Assembly: GCA_029204225.1 (NCBI GenBank)
Contig: CM055107.1
Coordinates: forward strand, 17,522,809-17,586,808
Reading direction: 5' to 3'
Length of the DNA: 64,000 nt
Source of the DNA: Diphasiastrum complanatum
Taxonomy: Eukaryota; Streptophyta; Lycopodiopsida; Lycopodiales; Lycopodiaceae
Below, in pieces: positions 10,050-21,542 of this stretch (positions are counted from its first letter, which is position 1; the number at the start of each line of letters is the position of its first letter). A program made the position numbers and the translations under genes. The notes beneath the pieces are model-generated. The model made no database searches, was not told the DNA's origin, and saw nothing but the letters and a program-made list of their open reading frames with translations.

Positions 10050-11668
10050 CATCAAGGGAAAGACTAATGCCTTCAAGGCTCACATATGATGAAACATGTA
10101 AGCAAGTACTTTCTGAAAATTATTTTGCTTTCCTAACCTCTTTTGATAAACCTACAAGTGTAGATGAAGCAAGGAAAGAAGAGGAGTGGAAGCAATGGAT
10201 CTTGAGTATCAAGCTCTTATGAAGAATGGAACATGGAGATTGGTGGACTTACCTAAGGACAAGAAAGGTATTGGATGCAAATGGATCTTCAATGTGAAGA
10301 CGAACCAAGATGGATCTATCAACAAGTACAAGACAAGGTTAGTGGCGAAAGGATATGCTCAAGAACAAGGGATTGGCACCTATGGCAAAGATGGTAAGCA
10401 TTCGAGTCATCATCTAACTTGCTACACTTTATGGATGGGATCTATGGCAAACGGACATTACAAATGTATTCTTGAATGGTGATCTTGAGGAGGAAGTGTA
10501 CATGGAGCAACCCGAGAGCTACAATTCATCAACAAAGCCAAATCATGTGTGTCTACTACAAAAAAGTTTGTATGGCCTTAAGCAGGCACCAAGGAGTTGG
10601 TATGCTAAGCTTAACACTTTTTTACTCTCTCAAGGCTTTGTTATGAGTGAGTATGGTCATACACTTTATTATAGATTTTTTGAAAATGATGTTACCATCT
10701 TGCTAATCTATGTGGATGATATATCTTGAGTGGTGGAGACAATCAAGATGTGGAAGATATCAAGAGTGCTCTTAAGAAGGAGTTTGAGGTGCATGAACTT
10801 GGTAACTTACATTACATTTAGATCTTCTCAATCTACTTTCATTTGTCAAGAGAAGTATGCTAATTCTATTCTAGAAAGATTTCATATGGTAGATGCAAAA
10901 GCTAGTGATACACCTATGGAGTCTCATGTAAAGCTAACTATAAGAGGTAGTGAAAGATCCTTCAAGGACATTACTCTCTATAGAAAGCTAGTTGGTTCAC
11001 TCATCTATCTAGCCATTAATAGACCAAATCTAAACTATTTTGTTGGAAAATTGAGTCAATTCATGCAAGATCCTAGTGAGAAGCAGTGGAAGCTAGGAAA
11101 ACGAGTTTTGAGGTACATCATTGGAACTCGAGATTTTGGCATATTGTATGAGAGATCATCATCTAATATTTTTGCATTTTCAGATTTGGACTATGCTGGA
11201 GACATAATGGAGAGGAAATCCATTAGTGCTCATTGTATTTTCATAGGTGATGGAGCTATATCATGGATGTTGAAGAAACAAGCCACTATCTCATTGTCAT
11301 CTAGTGAGGCCGAGTACAAAGCTCTTACACATTGCACAAAGGAGATGGTATGGATCAAGAGGATGACAAGGATCTTCATTTGCTGGATTTTTCAGAGAGA
11401 CTCTTTTGTGACAATCAATTAGTCCAAAAGTTGGCAACCAATCCTATCTTTTATACTAGGAGCAAGCATATTGAGGTGGAATATCACTTTGTGCTTTGTG
11501 AGGGAGCAAGTAATTGCAAAGGAGGTGGAGCTTCAACATGTGTCCTCAAGGGAATGTGTAGCTGATATCTTCACCAAAGCATTGGGAAAGGACTTGTTCA
11601 TGAAGCATAGGACTTCACTTGGAGTGTTATCAAAGTCTATGTTAAAACTAGTTGAACTAGGAATGTGA
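10050..11668 (+). pseudogene. pol: Reverse transcriptase and RNase H of copia C
   Basis: RT starts with the WRLVDLP, KWIFNVKTNQDGS, YKTRLVAKGYAQ blocks and continues with DLEEEVYMEQPE, LYGLKQAPRSWY and the catalytic YVDD at 10709-10720. A stop lies two codons after YVDD. The RNase H part follows (FSDLDYAGD, then CIFIGDGAISWMLKKQATISLSSSEAEYKAL), then KHIEVEYHFV and ADIFTKAL at the C-terminus. A frame change falls near 10410 where part of the fingers/palm is scrambled, and others occur near 10800 and 11360-11470. Copies RNA to DNA in the parent family; this copy cannot. Confidence 0.88.
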
Positions 11669-12311
11669 AAGATTCAACTAGTTTAGTCATATTTGCTACA
11701 TTTTTATATTTGGCAAATTGAGGCCAATTTCATTCTAGACTTAGAGTTTGACTTTTCAAAGTTATATTAGTCCAAATTGCATTTAAATTTCACTTTTTGA
11801 AAGTGTGGAAAATTTAGTAATCGAGTTTGAGTAGATACAAATTTAAATGTTGGGTACATTGAATCTAGACCCAAAAATAGTAGGGTTTACATTTTGGAGG
11901 GAAAAGCCAAGTGGCCAAATAGGGTTTGGACCTGTTATAAAAGGATGTAACTCGTGGAAAGACATATCTTCTCTCTTCTCTATCTCATTTCATGCTTATA
12001 CATGGTTCTTTTGGGTTCTACTCTCCATTGGTGCACTATACTTGTGATTACTTGCAATTCTATGTGTAGAATGATCTATATTTGTTATTTTTGGATCCAC
12101 ACGTGTGAAATATAGTAGCTTGTTGGTTTTGCAAGGACATCAATAGTACTTTATGTTTTGATACATGTTTGATCAAATTCTATTAAAATTTGCATCTCAT
12201 TTTGTATGTAAATGCTGATTTTTTTACATTGGCAAAATTGGTGGAGTAGCTTGTTTCGTAACCAAAGGTCTTTAATAGATTTGGTTCTGAATTGATCCCA
12301 AATCTTTCATA
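11664..12311 (+). repeat. 3' LTR of copia C
   Basis: Starts TGTGAAAGATT and ends AATCTTTCATA, an imperfect inverted terminal pair. It immediately follows the RNase H stop region. A shortened relative lies at 40065-40298 (start TGTGAAGGATT, end TACTTCACA), which confirms both ends. It holds a CACACGTGTG palindrome near 12091. Confidence 0.8.
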
Positions 12312-13860
12312 CTATTCCTTCTCCAAGTCTCTCCTACAACTTCTAGCATCACGCTTTCATGGAAAGAGTTTATTTATTTATCTTTTAATTTTTTAAGCAT
12401 CATTGGTGTTCTGCTGGAAAACCATCTTCCTGGTGATGCTTCCTACTCTATTTCACAATAGGAGAGCGATATCCAAACAACTTTTGAAGGTCAGAAAAGG
12501 AGGGACATTAGACGGAATCTAACCATAAACCATGAGCAGCAGGCTGATCCAAAATCTATAGTTACATTCCCATAGTCGATTTTTATCTGCAAAGAACCTA
12601 TGCAAATTATTCACGAGGGCCTGACTTCAGAACACATTTTGGCTGTCTAATAATCTTTTAGCGGCTGTTCTAATATTTTAGGAATTCAAAACCCGAGTTT
12701 GGAAAGAGGAACTTATAGATTGAATGGCAGTACTCCTCAGGTTCACAACATGCTCTCTACAACTTAACACAGATTCATGCATGCGAAAATTTGACCAGTA
12801 TAATCCCTATCCTTGCTTTTCTTCTGAAACTTTACAGTTTAACATGAAAAACCTCATAATCATACTGATGAATGGCTTGGCTTGTAGGATTCAACTCCTA
12901 AACCAGCTTATTCTCATCAACTAACTAGAGAAAATGATAGAATTGCATATTCACATCTATGTTACAATTCTGTCCTGATTAGATTCATGTAGCAATACCA
13001 CTAATAGTTTAATTTTACCGAAAAAATTTATTTTCATCAATCAATCACTAAACTGACTTAGTCATGCATGAATCAAATCACCGATAACATCATTGATTCA
13101 TGGCATCTATCAAAACCTCCATAGAAAGTGAGTTCAACAATAAGCCACATGATTCATCACTTTCAAATCATTCCACATGAAATTGAAACTTTTTTAAGAA
13201 ACCAAAAAATTAAGAATGAATTACAAAATTAATTACAAACATCTTTGTCAAAAGTAAATGCATAGAAGGGCACTCTACCACAACTTTTAAAAGCTGAATA
13301 AATTAGAAAATTATTTTTCTAGCTTCTCTTGAGAAATCGGCACTTACAAAGAACCCATACACTCTAATTGAGACATATGGAGTATTGCATGTACATGTGA
13401 CGGATATAGACAGGAGGACTGCATGAAGAGATGTAACCTATTTATAGTTGACCTGCATGGGGATTGCATGGTTTCATGCACAGGTCTCTACTCTCTATAT
13501 AATGAGGTAGAGATTCTGTTAGAATCCCCATCGTCATGCCAGTCAATGCTAAAGCACAATCAAGTGACGAACGCTACGTTACCACCCAACCATAGAGGTA
13601 CTGCCACCTCACCCCCGTGCACTGGAGCTACAGACCATCATCAAGCAAGCTCGGATCTCAAGTAAGCCATGGTGTCCCATACCACCATGCCTTACCCTCG
13701 ACCCTCACCTACCTACATCCTAAGGCCTAGATACTCGTCTTGACCTGACCACCAGTGGAAGAGCTCTTCATTCTCCAGGAGAGAATGAATACCCAGCTCA
13801 TGGAGATCCACCTCTATATACATAGTCCAGGTGGGTCATCTCCCTCCATAGGAGTCACGC
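12312..13860. other. Unassigned AT-rich region
   Basis: No protein over about 80 codons has recognisable features, and no repeat partner elsewhere in the window was noticed. Nothing supported. Confidence 0.4.
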
Positions 13861-14240
13861 ATGACTAACGACACGCGGCAGTTGTGCACACTGACGCGGG
13901 TCCATAACAACAAGTCACCGCGTGCCAATAAGACATTGACACGTGGCACCCAAAAGACCTATAGCTCCACATCAGCGTTCCATCCCATAACTGAGACCGT
14001 CACCTCAAGTTTCCTGTTGGGTACGGTACGTAACAGATTCTCTCGTCGACGACATATATTTGGGTTTAGGTTACCAGCTTCTCTCTTCTCCTCTAGCTTT
14101 CACATGGCATGACTTGGGGGCTAGATCCAGGTTTGATCTAGGATTGGTTGGGCAGTTTGGCTCCATAGTCTCTCTTATTGTGTTCTCCGATCCTCATCTT
14201 AGAGGTTATCTCTTAGGGTCATTACATTGGTATCATAGCC
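13861..14240 (+). mobile_element. Possible LTR remnant with primer site
   Basis: 14228-14240 reads TGGTATCATAGCC, one base off the usual copia/gypsy primer site, directly after TCATTACA, an acceptable LTR end. The LTR start was not found. A 27-bp stretch at 13992-14018 recurs exactly at 14425-14451, on the other side of the primer site. No coding domain follows in frame. Confidence 0.4.
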
Positions 14241-14595
14241 TAGCTAAGATGCGGTCTTGGATAGGAGTGGAGGCTAATCCATTCCTTAGCTGAATATGGC
14301 CATAACAGCTGTCATTAAACCATTTCTACGAAGGGATGTAAACAAGTGAGATGCATCCATCGCGACCAGTAAGGCGCACTACAAAAGTATCCATTTCATG
14401 AAAACCGCTCAATCTGTCCATAAGTGAGACCGTCACCTCAAGTTTCCTGTTTGGAAGATTATCATATCAAATATGGAATATCCCGCCATACCTGCCAGCA
14501 GTAGGTGTCACGTTCAGGAAGCCCAATTCTGTCAGCACGTGTTTTTTCCGGTGAGCTGATCAGCATGCTTGCTAGAACATCAGTACGATGAGAAA

Positions 14596-14637
14596 AGCAA
14601 CATCAAAACTCTCATAAGCAACATCAAAACTCTCATA
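14596..14637 (+). repeat. Tandem 21-bp duplication
   Basis: Two back-to-back exact copies of a 21-bp unit beginning AGCAACATC and ending CTCATA. Confidence 0.85.
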
Positions 14638-14894
14638 AACATGAAGAGTTACAAGACTCCAATTTTGTGCATTCAGCTTACGAATAGGAGCATGTACTGC
14701 TGAGGAACTGTGTCGCCCATCAGCCTGATCGAGTGTCCAACAATCATTCAAGGTAGATCTAGATTTCCAGTGGTCCTGACTCTCTTCAAACCGGTTGGTG
14801 TCGTAGAGAAGGTCTTCGAGGCAAAGGCAGTTTTATTTTTAGTCTTGCAATAGATTAACTTTCGGTGCCATCTCTCTCACAGAGCAGCTGCAAG

Positions 14895-15128
14895 CTACCT
14901 ATCATGACAACAACCCTTGATTCCATCTTGAAGTGTAGCTGCGCTCCTAATCTCCGTCGTATCAGTCACATTCTGAGCTCTCTTACAGTTCCCAATAACT
15001 CTATCAAAGTCTGGTTTCAACCCCTGAAGGCCAGGCTGCTGTATTCCTCTATTGTTAGCAGTATCTGGAGCGCGGAGTAACATCTCAGTCAGCCGTGTGT
15101 AGCGTTCCTTGTACTTCATTACTGCCAA
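14895..15128 (-). pseudogene. gag: Possible gypsy-type gag fragment
   Basis: A 77-residue open frame reads KYKERYTRLTEMLL, then GLKPDFDRVIGNC and AATLQDGIKGC. The pattern of a basic Y-x-R-x-F/Y-T-x-L segment, then a G-L-x-P and a T-L-x-D-x-I segment, resembles the retrotransposon gag domain of Ty3/gypsy. No knuckle or pol is attached. Only a tentative call. Confidence 0.3.
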
Positions 15129-15637
15129 CTTTGCGCATCACAGGGAGTTGAATGGGTTTTTGATGATCCAGATTAATCAAGAAGATGAAGCAATTGGAAA
15201 AGATTTGTTTCTAGAAACTTCTTACCATAGAGTTGCTGTGATGCGCATGCGTGAAGCTAAGAATGCTGCCTGGGATTCTAGCTAAGTTCTGGCCTTTCAA
15301 CTGGCCTAGTCGCATCCTCGATTGCTGCGCTCCTCTACTGTGAGAGGGATCAAATGAATCTTCCCAGTTGCAGCGCTTCTCTGCTGCGATGGTGAGTGTG
15401 ATCCAAACTGAAGTACATCAGCAGCAGCAGTCGCATTACAAGTTCAGCCACAACCCCATTCTTTTCACGCGATCTGCTAGTGACAAGTTGCCACAGATTC
15501 TTGGTGTTCAGACTGGCGACATTGTCTTTGGGAGTTATCTCCATGCCTTAGCCTCTTTGACAAGTGAATTGGTGTCCAAGCGTGTTGAGAATGTGAGCTT
15601 GAACCTTTCATCAGCCTTCAGTCGATTCATAACCAAC
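15129..15637 (+). other. Open frames of unknown origin before copia D
   Basis: Two short plus-strand readings (about 15160-15280, ending at a TAG, and 15368-15640) have fairly even composition, the second with a Gln run (QQQQ). They match nothing I know. They may be part of the gag of the same decayed element or a broken exon. The LTR of D begins at their end. Confidence 0.25.
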
Positions 15638-16130
15638 TGATGTGGACAGTTGAGATGAGAATGCAGACAAAAGAGAAAACCGACTGCTCAATAAAGTGAA
15701 AACCAGGTAGATTTAAAGATACAGATTAGGTTTAGATTAGAATAAAAGCATTTACAAGATTAGTTAGTCTATCATTCCATATAAATGCCAATGTTATTGC
15801 TAGAGTTTTGAGTTAGAGGAATAGATAGATAGAAGAGAATAGCTTGCTTTACGCTGTTATTTTCTTACACACAGACAATACAAGTTTATCTAGTTGTGCT
15901 CTATCTATTCTGGAATCGGCAGTCTTCTTTTTTGTAGCACAAATCTTGCAGGTGTTCTGTTGTTCACTGTGGCATTCTTGTGTTGCTAACTGGTTCATGT
16001 CATCTGCAGGGGAGTTTGGATTCATAACGTGAAGTGGGATTTATGTTTTGTCTTTGCTTACGTTACATGCTAGAGATCCTCTTGTTTTGTTGAGTGCAAA
16101 TTTCCTCTACTATCAGACACTTTCATGTCA
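15638..16130 (+). repeat. 5' LTR of copia D
   Basis: Bounded on the right by the primer site TGGTATCAGAGC (16132-16143). The left end TGATGTGG is chosen because it pairs imperfectly with the terminal CATGTCA, so it is less certain than the right end. Confidence 0.55.
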
Positions 16131-16224
16131 TTGGTATCAGAGCATGCAGGCTATCTAGGGTGTCCAGTTTATATTCCTGAGCCTGATCTAGAGAGAGTCT
16201 GGGTCACCAAAGCTAGGAATCTTC

Positions 16225-17050
16225 GTGAGACTCTTTTCACATGGCCTCTGCCTTACTGCAAAGAATAATATCTTATTTGATGGGACCAATTATCATTTCT
16301 GGAAGCACAAGATGAAGATGCTGCTGAAGGGTGAAGGATTGTGGGGTCTGGTGGACGACCTGATGATAAGGCATCATCATGGATTTCTCTGTCCTTATCA
16401 GAGGAAATGTTGATGACCACAGAACATTGCAATACCGTGAGGAGATCTGGGATCAATTGCAATCTGAGTATGAAAACAAGTCAGGTACACAAGTCTTGTA
16501 CCTAAACAACCAATTGTTGAATATGAAATGGGATGGTGGTGACTTGACGCAGCATGTGAGCAGCATGAAGGAGATTTTTGCACAATTGGCTGCAGCTGGA
16601 ATGAGTATCAAGTCTCTGCGGTGCAACAACTGCTATTCTTTGTTAAATCTTTGCCCAATGCATACCATTCTCTCAGAACTATATTAATGAGAACTCCAAA
16701 TGCATCATTTGAAGATGCAGTCAAGGCTGTTGCATATGAGAAGCTGATGAATGAAGAAATTAAAAGAGCTAGTAGCTCTGAACAGGCCATGTATGCACGA
16801 TAGAAAGGGCGTGTAAACAAGAATAGGCTTGCTAAGTTTCAAGATCACGGGGATTGTGACCAGAAAAAGGATGCAGACGCTCACAACATAAACCAAATCG
16901 GAAGCAAGGAGCATGTAAAAAGACAGTGACATGCTACTACTGCAAAAAGGAAGGTCAATATGCAAATGAATGTAGAAAGAAGAAAGCTAATCAGGGAAAG
17001 AGCAGATGCTAACTTTGCTGAATCAACTGAGCAGAACTCTGTGACTCTGA
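16225..17050 (+). pseudogene. gag: Gag of copia D
   Basis: Fragments in shifting frames show gag landmarks: LFDGTNYHFWKHKMKMLLKGEGLW (16270-16350), then EEIWDQLQSEYENKS, LLNMKWDGGDLTQHV and LAAAGMSI, then FEDAVKAVAYEKLM. The knuckle at about 16930-16975 reads CYYCKKEGQYANEC: the CCHC His is replaced by Gln, so zinc binding would be impaired. At least three frame changes and a TAG near 16801. Confidence 0.8.
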
Positions 17051-18300
17051 AAATGAGATGGAGAAGGCATTCTCAACTTTGGAACCTGTGGAAGATATGG
17101 TCAACCAGACATTGAGTGATAAATCTTCAATTCTTGTTCTAGATTCTGGTGCAACATCACATATTACTTGGAGAAGAGAGATTATAAAAGAATACAGGCC
17201 ATGTGATGAAACAAGAAAGTTTGTGTTTGGTGATAACAGTTAAAACATAAAGTGGAAGGAACAGGCATTATGTACCTGGGAACTCAAGGTGGAGATAAGG
17301 TTCTTGGTGAAGTTCTCTATGTTCCCTCATTGAGAAAAGACCTCCTGTCAGTAGCATGAACATAGATATGCAAGTAAATTTTGACCATGACATGTGTAAG
17401 ATCAGAGATTGAGAAACCAACTTGATCATAGCCACAACCAAGAGGGAAGAAAATCTATATCAAATGTCAATGACAAAATAGGCGAATAGAATTCTGGTAA
17501 CCTCAGATATTTCAGCTGAAAATGAGATATGGCACGAGAGAATGGACCATGTCAAAATGAACACATTAAAGAAAAGTTGTAAAGATCAGCTAGTTTCTGG
17601 AGTGCTAATCAAAACAATTGATTTGGATTTTTGTCAAGCTTGTGCACTTGGAAAGCACCATAGAAGTCCATTCAAACGTGAAGGGGCGCGAGAAGAATGA
17701 TGCTGGAATTGGTACATTCTAACTTGTGTGGACTCTATTTAAGGTTCTAGATATTTCATGACCTTCATAGATGATTTAATTAGCCACATGACTTTTTTGT
17801 ACTTCTTAAAATTGAAATCTGATGCTTTTAAAGCCTTCAAAGATTTTAAGGCACTTGCTGAGAAGCAAACATGAGTGAAACTAAAGAGACTCTGATCTGA
17901 CAATGGTGGTGACTACACTAGCAACTCATTCAAACATTTCTATAAACAAGAAGGAATCATCAGGGGATTGACAGTGACTTATACTCCATAACATGATGGA
18001 GTGGCAGAGCGGAAGCACTGTACAATTATGGATGCTACTCGGTGTCTCATTATGCAAGCAAATTTGCCAATAAATGTCTGGGCTAAGGCAATATCGAGTA
18101 CATTCTATTTGCAAACTCGATCACTGACAACAACCATCAAAGGTAAGACACCTTTCAAAATTTGGACAAGTAGGAAACCAGATCTATCTCACATTAGGGT
18201 ATTTGGTTACATAGCCTACATGCACAAACCAAGTGAAAAGAGGACCAAGCTGGATGAAAAATCAACAAAAACCATTTTTGTTGGTGTTTCATTGTAATCT
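17051..18300 (+). pseudogene. pol: Protease and integrase of copia D
   Basis: The protease block LVLDSGATSHI lies near 17133-17165 with the DSG triad intact. The integrase part shows HHCC residues (CQACALGKHHRSPF), then MTFIDDLI..., SDNGGDY, then DGVAERKHCTIM. This is the one integrase here that keeps the catalytic Glu. Conserved VFGYIAYMH and KTIFVGVS blocks close the domain. Stops at several points in the 17240-18000 interval make it inactive. Confidence 0.85.
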
Positions 18301-19310
18301 CATGGATATAGGCTATTTGATCCAGTGAGCCAGAAAATTCTTGTGAGCAGGGATGTCAAGTTTGATGAGCTCAAATTCTTTGAACCATGTGAAGGTTCTG
18401 ACCCTAAATTTATGGAGTATCCTTACACAGAAGGAATTTTAGATGTAGAGGGGGAACATGACCAAGAAGAAGTCCAAATTGAAAGCAATACTCAACAACA
18501 ATTTGAGGAAGAGGTGCAACCAATGGTGGTACAATAAGCATGACATCCTAGAACTCGAAGACCAAGCTAGAAAGTGAGAGAGAATGCAGCTGCATATGCA
18601 GATGATTTTAGTGGAATCACTGAGGAGCCCACAACCTATCTTGAAGCAATAAACAATGAGGAATCAGATACATGGTTGCTTGTGATGGAGCAAGAGATAT
18701 CATCTATGCACAAAAACAATGTCTGGGAGGTTTCATGTTTACCAGAAGGGAAGAACGTGGTGGATTGCAAGTGGATTTTTGGTGTTAATTATTCGAAGAC
18801 ATTCTCACCAGTTGTCATAATGACAAGCATTAGAATGTTACTTGCCTTTGCAGCCAAACATGACATGGAAGTTCATCAAATTGATGTGACTGCATTCTTA
18901 CATGGAAATCTTGAAGAGGAAATCAATTGGAAAAGTTATGCAGACTGAAAAAAGGTATATATGGCTGAAATAGGTTGCTCTAGAATGGTACAAGAGGATT
19001 GACAAGATTCTCAAAACCATGGGATTTAAACCAGTCAAGTTTGATTCAAATGTCTACTTTTACAGAGATGACAACATTTTTCTTATCATGGTATTTGTTG
19101 ATAATTGCCTAGTGATTGGAAACAGTTTGGAGCTGATTAACATCACAAAGGAGAAGTTATCTTTTCATTTTGAAATCACAGATCTTGGCGAGGCAAGGCT
19201 ATGTCCAGGGCTGGGAATACACAGGGACAGACATAAGAAATCCTTAAAAATCAAGCAGTCAAGATATGCATTGAAAGTGAGAAAGGACCACAACATGGAG
19301 TTTGCACCTA
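18301..19310 (+). pseudogene. pol: Reverse transcriptase of copia D
   Basis: Shows LFDPVSQKILVSRDVKFDE, the pre-RT linker, MEQEISSMHKNNVWEV, CKWIF, YSKTFSPVV, then HQIDVTAFLHGNLEEE, and LGEARLCPGLGI. The catalytic box at 19094-19105 reads F-V-D-N; the second Asp of the YVDD motif is Asn. A segment between KWIF and YSKTFSPVV is deleted. The domain is cut at the D/E junction before RNase H. Confidence 0.85.
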
Positions 19311-19329
19311 GATATGGCATGAGATTAGT

Positions 19330-20314
19330 AAAAGAGTTCCTAGAACTAGACATATGAGAACTAGCCCCACTATCTATCCACCAGACTTCTTCATTCTTAA
19401 AAGGAAAAGATGAAAAAGTAGACATCATTAATGAATCCTCTCTTTCACTCTCTACACCCTCACACTCATCCTCATTAGTAAGGTTAGCTTGCTTAGATTG
19501 GTTCTTCGTCTTGAAATAGTTTGATGCATAGTGTCCTTTCTTGCCACAGAAAAAACACGATCTTTGACAGCTTCTTCTTGCCACTGGATGTTGCAGCTTG
19601 TGAGGACTTATCCTCACCACCTTCTTTGGCTTTGTCCTTCTTGAAGTGTTGTTGTCCTTTGCCCTTGCCTCTTGAGTTGTCTCTGATGAAGAGTGCTTTG
19701 TCATCTCCACCATCTTTCAATGAAGTCTATTGATCCTCAGCATCTTGTTCTCTTGCCTGCTTTCTTCAACAATGAGAACACCTTGCAGGGTCTCCAAGGA
19801 TGGAAGATCCTCCCTGACAACATAAGTCTGCACAATATTTTCATACTCATCTCTAATTCCATTTAGGACTACTTGAACAAGTTCAGTGTTCTTAAGAGCA
19901 TCACTAATACCAGCTAACTCTTGATGAAGATCCTTAACTCTCATGACATATGATGAAGCACTCTCATCTACTCTCTGATAACTTAGAAATATTTGGTTTT
20001 AAGCAATCTAGAAGTATTTTTGATTTCATGGATTGTTTTTAGAGTATCCCAAGCTTCCTTGGTAGTGGTGCATGTGCTGATCTCTCTTAACACTTCATTG
20101 GTAACATTCATTTTTATAAAATGAAGGGCAATTCTGGTTCTTTTGTGAAATGCTGCAGCTTCATTAGTGCAGCAGGTTCTTCTTCAGCTCCACTCACAAT
20201 ATCCATTACATCCTGTAGAATCAATAATGATTCCATTCTGATCTTCCACATTGCATAATTGGAAGATGTTAATCTCTCACTGTGCTCTAAGAAATGTGAA
20301 CCAGATGAAGACAT
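19330..20314 (-). pseudogene. gag: Gag, knuckle and protease of copia E
   Basis: Gag starts MSSSGSHFLEHSERL at 20314 and runs in pieces: LREI, KEAWDTLK, then DLHQELAGISDALK, VQVVLNGIRDEYENIV, then EDLPSLETLQGVLIVEE. The knuckle reads CFFCGKKGHYASNYF, with the last Cys of CCHC replaced by Tyr. The protease start reads VWWIDSGASSHM with DSG intact. Frame changes near 20110, 19720 and 19500. Confidence 0.85.
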
Positions 20315-20916
20315 CTTCTTTATGAGAAATTCTAGTAATGATAAAAAATGGACTTGAAATAATGTTGCTTGCTATCTCAATCTATGATCTACCACAGATG
20401 TTGATCCACCCTATGAAATCTAGCAATAGATGTGAGAACAAATTCTCAACACATAAAATCAATCTATCTTGAATTTGGATCTTGCTTCAGTCACAAAAGA
20501 AGAAGCACATGCAAGCAAGAAGTCTATCTCTCCCACGATATCCCACGAGTTGAGTACCCTCTCAAACTCTCTGATTGCCTAAAACTCTTTTAAAAGCAAA
20601 TCAAATTGATTTAGAAACAAGAGCAACACATTCTACTCTTCAATACCTATCCAACAAGCTATAGAACATCAAATTTGGATCATTCCTTGAGAAGTAGCAC
20701 TCATTAATGAGGGCTGATTTCACACGTGTGAGCTCTCTGTCCGTATAGAGCTCCGCTGGATCATATCAGCCTTGATTTGATCCACTTATGGTCCTTAAAT
20801 TGCTTGTTTCTCAGTGACTTTGAATCCTTCTCCCAAATCCGAGTTCCTGCAAGCAAAAACACTGATGATCTGATGTATACACCCTCACCTCTTCAAAGCA
20901 TTGAGCTCTGATACCA

Positions 20917-21542
20917 TGTGAAGTTTTTATCACGTGTGAACTTCACCACACACCTTACAGGATCTTACTGAGGTGTTGTGATTGCACAAGATTGATCAAA
21001 GAACAGTATGCATGAAAAATCTAAGGCAAGAGCACAATGGCATACATCTGATGAAAAAATCTAACTCTTCACTATGAGAAATGAATGTCAGAAATAATTC
21101 TAAGTGTTTAGTATGGGAAAAAGAGGCTGCTCTCGAGTAGAGAGAGAAAATCAAGCATGAATAACTCGGGTAGAGAGAGAATGAGTCCAAACACCAAAAT
21201 CTCAATATTCACAATATGGCAAAACATGCCCAGCTTTCCCTACATGAGAGAGACTCGAATTCCTACAGTGGAGTTGCATGGAAAGTCCACTTACTGAACT
21301 AATTCACTACCATAGATCCACATGTGTAACTGCATGCATGTATGTTGCATGTACTGCATGTCAGCTCATAAAACTGCCTAGACATGTGTAGATTACTTAA
21401 ACTACTTTGCATGTTGTATGCATTGACACATGCATGCATATAGTATGACTTTGCATGTTATCTAAACTACTGCATGTCATCAAAATAGAACCTATCTAAC
21501 TCAAATACGAGCTACACTAGAAGGATATGTGCTCAATTCACA
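20917..21542 (-). repeat. 5' LTR of copia E
   Basis: On the plus strand it begins TGTGAAG next to the primer site (ATACCA, 20911-20916) and likely ends ATTCACA at 21542, giving an inverted TGTGAA/TTCACA terminus like F and C. It contains CACGTGTGAAC near 20932. The right end abuts the coding tail of the second H3-like gene. Confidence 0.65.

Larger units (their letters stand above)
9095..12311 (+). mobile_element. Ty1/copia element C, 5'-truncated, with 3' LTR
   Basis: Plus-strand copia lacking LTR, gag and protease on its left. It begins at the end of the HHCC zinc domain (C..C in SNHVCESCALSKSHR, about 9155-9195) and runs through integrase, RT and RNase H to a 3' LTR at 11664-12311. Many stops and frame changes make it dead. 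Confidence 0.9.
15638..19310 (+). mobile_element. Ty1/copia element D, 5' LTR to RT, 3'-truncated
   Basis: Probable 5' LTR 15638-16130 (ends CATGTCA), primer site 16132-16143, gag, knuckle, protease, integrase and RT on the plus strand. It stops inside RT/RNase H near 19310, where element E (opposite strand) begins. No 3' LTR is present. Confidence 0.88.
19311..21542 (-). mobile_element. Ty1/copia element E, 5' LTR to protease, 3'-truncated
   Basis: Minus strand: 5' LTR (21542-20917), primer site (20905-20916), leader, gag, knuckle and protease, then truncation at about 19311 against element D. The gag is closely similar to that of F (35.4 kb): SERLTSSNYAMWKIRMESLL versus SERLNSTNYAVWKVRMESLL. 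Confidence 0.88.
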
